Source: Alistipes sp. (GTDB lineage: Bacteria > Bacteroidota > Bacteroidia > Bacteroidales > Rikenellaceae). Taken from it: 7,834 nt of DNA. Positions 5,414 through 7,834 of this stretch are shown piece after piece. Both the position numbers and the translations under genes were made by a program. Each line of letters opens with the position of its first letter. Position 1 is the first letter of the stretch. The DNA lies in NCBI GenBank assembly GCA_017391185.1, contig JAFOZN010000206.1, positions 1 through 7,834 of the forward strand, written 5' to 3'. A model generated the notes under the pieces. That model saw only the letters and a list, made by a program, of their open reading frames with translations. It was not told the origin of the DNA and did not search any database.

Positions 5414-7732
5414 ATGAAAAGATTTATGATGGCTGCAGCGCTTTTCGGTGCAATGACATTGGGAGCCTGCGTTGACAATCAGGAGTCACAGTCAGTAACT
5501 GACATCCGTGACGCTAAGACAGAGGAGCTTAAGAGCCAGGCTGCGTTGAACAACGCTGCGGCAGAAGCTACTAAGATTATGGCAAATGCTGAGGCTGCAT
5601 TGAAGAATGCACAGGCTGAGGTAGAGAAGGCTACTGCTAAGCAGATTGAGGCTCAGACTGCACTTTTGGAGGTTGAGGCTGAGTTGGCTGCTGTAAAGGT
5701 AGAGCTTAAGGAGGCTGAGTTGGAGGCTAAGGTAGCTGAGTTGGAGGCTTTGAAGGCTGAGTATGAGCAGCGTATCACTGAGGCTCAGGCTGCTATCGCT
5801 AAGGCTGAGGCACAGTTGGAGATCGATTTGGCTAAGGCAGAGTACGACTTGCTCGTACAGCAGAAGGACGTTATCACTGCAGCTAAGAACCTTGAGTCAG
5901 CTCAGAAGATTCACTACATGACTCTTTACAACACATACGCTAACGCTGTAAAGACTTTGAACGGCGCTCGCGTTGAGTTGATGGAAGCTAGCTTGGATTA
6001 TGTTGAGACAGAGGAGGAGTTGATCAGCGCTAAGGAGTCAGCTTTGAACACAATCGAGTACTACAACCAGGCTATCGCTGAGTATGAGGATAATATCGCT
6101 TACTACGAGGCTAAGAAGGCTCTCTTCGAGGAGTATGTTACTTTGACTGACGCTGAGTTGGAGGCTAAGATTGCTGAGTTGGAGGCTGAGTTCGATCCAG
6201 CTAACACTAACTTGACATTGGCTACATTGGCTTACGACCGCTACTGCGAGGCTAACCCAGAGCCAGAGTTCCCAGAGGCAGTTGAGGAGTATATGAACAA
6301 GATGTATGCATTTATCAACAACCCAGAGAGTACCCCAATTAACTACGGTAGTAAGTATTGGGATCCTGCTGCAGGTATTAATATGCCTGAGATTTACTAT
6401 AACAGCGAAGTTAATGCACTCGGTTATGACGTAGTAGCAGATCACACATGCGAGTCAAAGTTCGTTGCTTTGGTAGAGTTCACTTTGGGACAGGGTGCAT
6501 GGGATGCTAACGATACACTCCCATACACATGGACTTCTGTTGAGCACGAGAACGGTGAGTGGTACGAGACTTATGCACCATCTAACGCTTGGACTATCAA
6601 CGAGGAGAACTTCGATGATTATTTGAAGACATTGGCTAAGAAGCTTGAGAAGAACAATGACACTGAGGCAATCGAGGCTTTGAAGAAGACTTTGAAGGAG
6701 ATTGTAGAGGCTGCTGAGGCTGAGGATGGCGTTTACGCTCGTCACGCTGCTGCTCTTGAGGCTTACAACAAGGTTCCTGAGACACAGGCTGCTGCTAAGA
6801 AGGCTGCTGAGGATACAAAGGCTGCATATGAGGCTGCTGTAAAGGCTAAGGAGACTGGCCGTGCAGATGCTGACGCTCTTCACAAGAAGACTTCTGCATT
6901 GAACAACGAGAAGAACGCTTTGTACGCTGCATGGCAGAAGGCTTTGCAGGAGCTTGCTAAGGATGACAAGAACGAAACTCTTGTAGCTGCTGCTGCTGAG
7001 GCTTTCGCTAAGTACGATGCTGCAAACAAGGCTTACACTGAGGCTGCTAATGCATGGCAGGCTGCTGAGAAGGCTTTGGCAAATGCTGACGAGACTATCG
7101 CTGAGGCTAAGGCTGCTGCTGATGAGGCTGCTGCTGCTGCTACAGAGCAGGCTTTGGAGCAGATCGCGACTGACGCTAAGGCTGCATTGGATGCACTTTG
7201 CGCTGAGAAGGAGTCTACAGAGAATACTATCGCTCGTCTTGAGGCTCAGATCGCTGCTGGTGGCTACAATCCATACAACATCGAGGACTACGAGACTGCT
7301 GTTGCTTGGTATGAGTCTTTGAAGGAGGGTGCTGCAATCGCTGCTGACGAGAAGACTTACGAGGAGATCAACGCTTACTGGCCAGCTCACTTCGAGTCTG
7401 AGGAGTACATCGCTTACGCAGAGGCAACCGAGGCTTACTATACAATTTTTGCTGAGATCGAGGCATTGGAGGATGCATACGCTGCTGACGATGACTACGA
7501 GAGCTATGTAAACCTCTACGCTGCTCAGATTAAGCAGAATAACGATAACATCGAGTCTGCTAAGGCTGCAATCGAGGCTATCGAGGCATTGATCGAGCTT
7601 GGTGAGTTGACAGGTGAGGTTGCTTTGGAGGAGGCTCAGGCTGTAATCGATCAGCTCGAGCTCAAGGTTGCTGCTGCTCAGAAGGAGGTTGACGAGGCTA
7701 AGGCTAAGTTGGACGCTGCATTGGCAGAGTAA
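5414..7732 (+). CDS. Large Ala/Glu/Lys-rich coiled-coil lipoprotein, unknown family
   Basis: Encodes 772 residues. Seen: a lipoprotein signal peptide with K2-R3, hydrophobic segment 5-16 and lipobox LGAC, so C19 is the likely lipidated residue; the mature end begins C-V-D-N-Q-E. About 30-262 is a nearly continuous charged Ala/Glu/Lys helix with heptad-like leucines. About 263-405 is a different region rich in Tyr, Trp, Pro and Asn, probably a folded domain (NPEPEFPE near 281, YGSKYWDP near 311, YTWTS near 371). About 406-613 returns to alanine-rich coil. About 616-705 is Tyr-rich and acidic, and 706-772 is a final coil. Mature cysteines besides C19 are C278, C346 and C596. Inferred: an elongated envelope protein anchored in the outer membrane by its lipid, acting as a spacer, tether or surface fibre. 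Heavy use of GCT, GAG, AAG and TTG codons suggests high expression. It likely shares a transcript with the next gene. I do not recognise a family. Confidence 0.88.
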   Translation: MKRFMMAAALFGAMTLGACVDNQESQSVTDIRDAKTEELKSQAALNNAAAEATKIMANAEAALKNAQAEVEKATAKQIEAQTALLEVEAELAAVKVELKEAELEAKVAELEALKAEYEQRITEAQAAIAKAEAQLEIDLAKAEYDLLVQQKDVITAAKNLESAQKIHYMTLYNTYANAVKTLNGARVELMEASLDYVETEEELISAKESALNTIEYYNQAIAEYEDNIAYYEAKKALFEEYVTLTDAELEAKIAELEAEFDPANTNLTLATLAYDRYCEANPEPEFPEAVEEYMNKMYAFINNPESTPINYGSKYWDPAAGINMPEIYYNSEVNALGYDVVADHTCESKFVALVEFTLGQGAWDANDTLPYTWTSVEHENGEWYETYAPSNAWTINEENFDDYLKTLAKKLEKNNDTEAIEALKKTLKEIVEAAEAEDGVYARHAAALEAYNKVPETQAAAKKAAEDTKAAYEAAVKAKETGRADADALHKKTSALNNEKNALYAAWQKALQELAKDDKNETLVAAAAEAFAKYDAANKAYTEAANAWQAAEKALANADETIAEAKAAADEAAAAATEQALEQIATDAKAALDALCAEKESTENTIARLEAQIAAGGYNPYNIEDYETAVAWYESLKEGAAIAADEKTYEEINAYWPAHFESEEYIAYAEATEAYYTIFAEIEALEDAYAADDDYESYVNLYAAQIKQNNDNIESAKAAIEAIEALIELGELTGEVALEEAQAVIDQLELKVAAAQKEVDEAKAKLDAALAE
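5714..5749 (+). repeat. Direct repeat copy 1 within the lipoprotein gene
   Basis: A 36-base in-frame segment encoding AELEAKVAELEA (residues 101-112), matching 6152-6187 at 34 of 36 bases. It sits in the first coiled coil and is itself a doubled AELEA unit. Confidence 0.75.
6152..6187 (+). repeat. Direct repeat copy 2 within the lipoprotein gene
   Basis: Encodes AELEAKIAELEA (residues 247-258). It lies 438 bases (146 codons) after copy 1, in the same frame, near the end of the first coiled-coil block. Low-complexity coil coding can produce such similarity, but near-identity over 36 bases hints at internal duplication or gene conversion. Confidence 0.75.
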
Positions 7733-7745
7733 TTTGAAAACAAGA

Positions 7746-7799
7746 AACGGCTAAAAAAAATAAATAATGAAGATTAAAAAGCTTTTATTATCAGCCGTT
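7746..7799 (+). repeat. Inverted repeat bracketing the start codon of the last gene
   Basis: AACGGCT (7746-7752) is perfectly complementary to AGCCGTT (7793-7799), separated by 40 A/T-rich bases that contain the ATG at 7767. No T-run follows, so it is not a terminator. It could fold into a weak long-loop hairpin affecting translation of the second gene, or be chance. Confidence 0.3.
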
Positions 7800-7834
7800 C
7801 TACCCATATTATGTCTTACAACTGTTGCTGCTCA
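7767..7834 (+). CDS. Exported protein, 5' fragment (signal peptide only)
   Basis: The ATG at 7767 opens a frame that runs off the right edge after 22 full codons. The visible part is a signal peptide: K2, K4 and K5, then a hydrophobic run with LLLSAVLPILCLTTVAA, ending in A-A followed by an incomplete codon CA (Gln or His), which looks like a signal peptidase I site of the AAQ type. The cysteine at 16 is preceded by L and not by G, A or S, so a lipobox is unlikely. The gene starts 34 bases after the lipoprotein stop with no terminator between them, so the two are probably co-transcribed and may act together in the envelope. Its function cannot be told from this fragment. Confidence 0.75.
   Translation, partial: MKIKKLLLSAVLPILCLTTVAA

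Noticed and set aside
6455..7390. Minus-strand reading frame of 311 codons inside the lipoprotein gene
   Set aside because: It is a Ser/Leu/Val-rich low-complexity shadow produced by the GCT and GAG codons of the real gene; it has no promoter or domain.
5714..7732. Repetitive GCT/GAG runs as a possible microsatellite or phase-variable tract
   Set aside because: The repetition follows codons of a helical Ala/Glu protein. There is no long uniform tract outside codon phase that would predict slippage.
1..7834. Mobile element, CRISPR array, toxin-antitoxin or defence system
   Set aside because: No transposase, integrase, terminal repeats, spaced repeats or defence-type domains are visible. The genes are housekeeping or envelope-related.

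Overview
The window looks like a chromosomal segment from a member of the Bacteroidales, possibly a Rikenellaceae/Alistipes-like gut organism (the order is fairly safe, the genus is a guess). The main evidence is the promoter type. Two exact matches to the Bacteroidetes sigma-factor consensus (TTTG, a 20-base spacer, then TAnnTTTG) sit in front of the genes starting at 2297 and 5414. Start codons are mostly preceded by A/T-rich leaders rather than strong Shine-Dalgarno sites, and the exported proteins have signal peptides ending in the AQ or lipobox styles common in this group. I see no insertion sequence, CRISPR array, tRNA, rRNA or phage gene.

Layout. On the minus strand, positions 2158 down to 1 carry a likely two-gene operon: a short-chain trans-polyprenyl diphosphate synthase (1184-2158), then, after 16 bases, a U32-family protein of the tRNA/rRNA hydroxylation type (1-1167). 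The U32 gene runs off the left edge. A 138-base divergent promoter region (2159-2296) separates them from a plus-strand ROK-family sugar kinase with complete phosphate-binding, catalytic and zinc motifs (2297-3304). A strong intrinsic terminator (3324-3367) follows the kinase. Only 12 bases after its U-tract begins a secreted M28 zinc peptidase (3380-4897). The longer reading frame of the peptidase, starting at 3326, would begin inside the terminator and is rejected.

A 516-base gene-free stretch (4898-5413) holds a canonical promoter (5049-5080) and a leader of roughly 330 bases. The leader contains a hairpin near the predicted 5' end, then a segment that can fold as a three-way junction (5169-5256), then an A-rich single-stranded run up to the start codon. 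It serves a 772-residue, Ala/Glu/Lys-rich, coiled-coil lipoprotein of no family I recognise (5414-7732). A second exported protein begins 34 bases later (7767) and is cut by the right edge.

How it fits together. The left half is ordinary housekeeping: isoprenoid chain synthesis, RNA modification and sugar phosphorylation. The right half is cell-envelope biology: a periplasmic or secreted peptidase, then an apparently strongly expressed envelope lipoprotein co-transcribed with another exported protein. The least explained part, and the best candidate for something undescribed, is the structured leader together with the coiled-coil lipoprotein. All structural and functional statements are read by eye from the sequence; no search or folding program was run.
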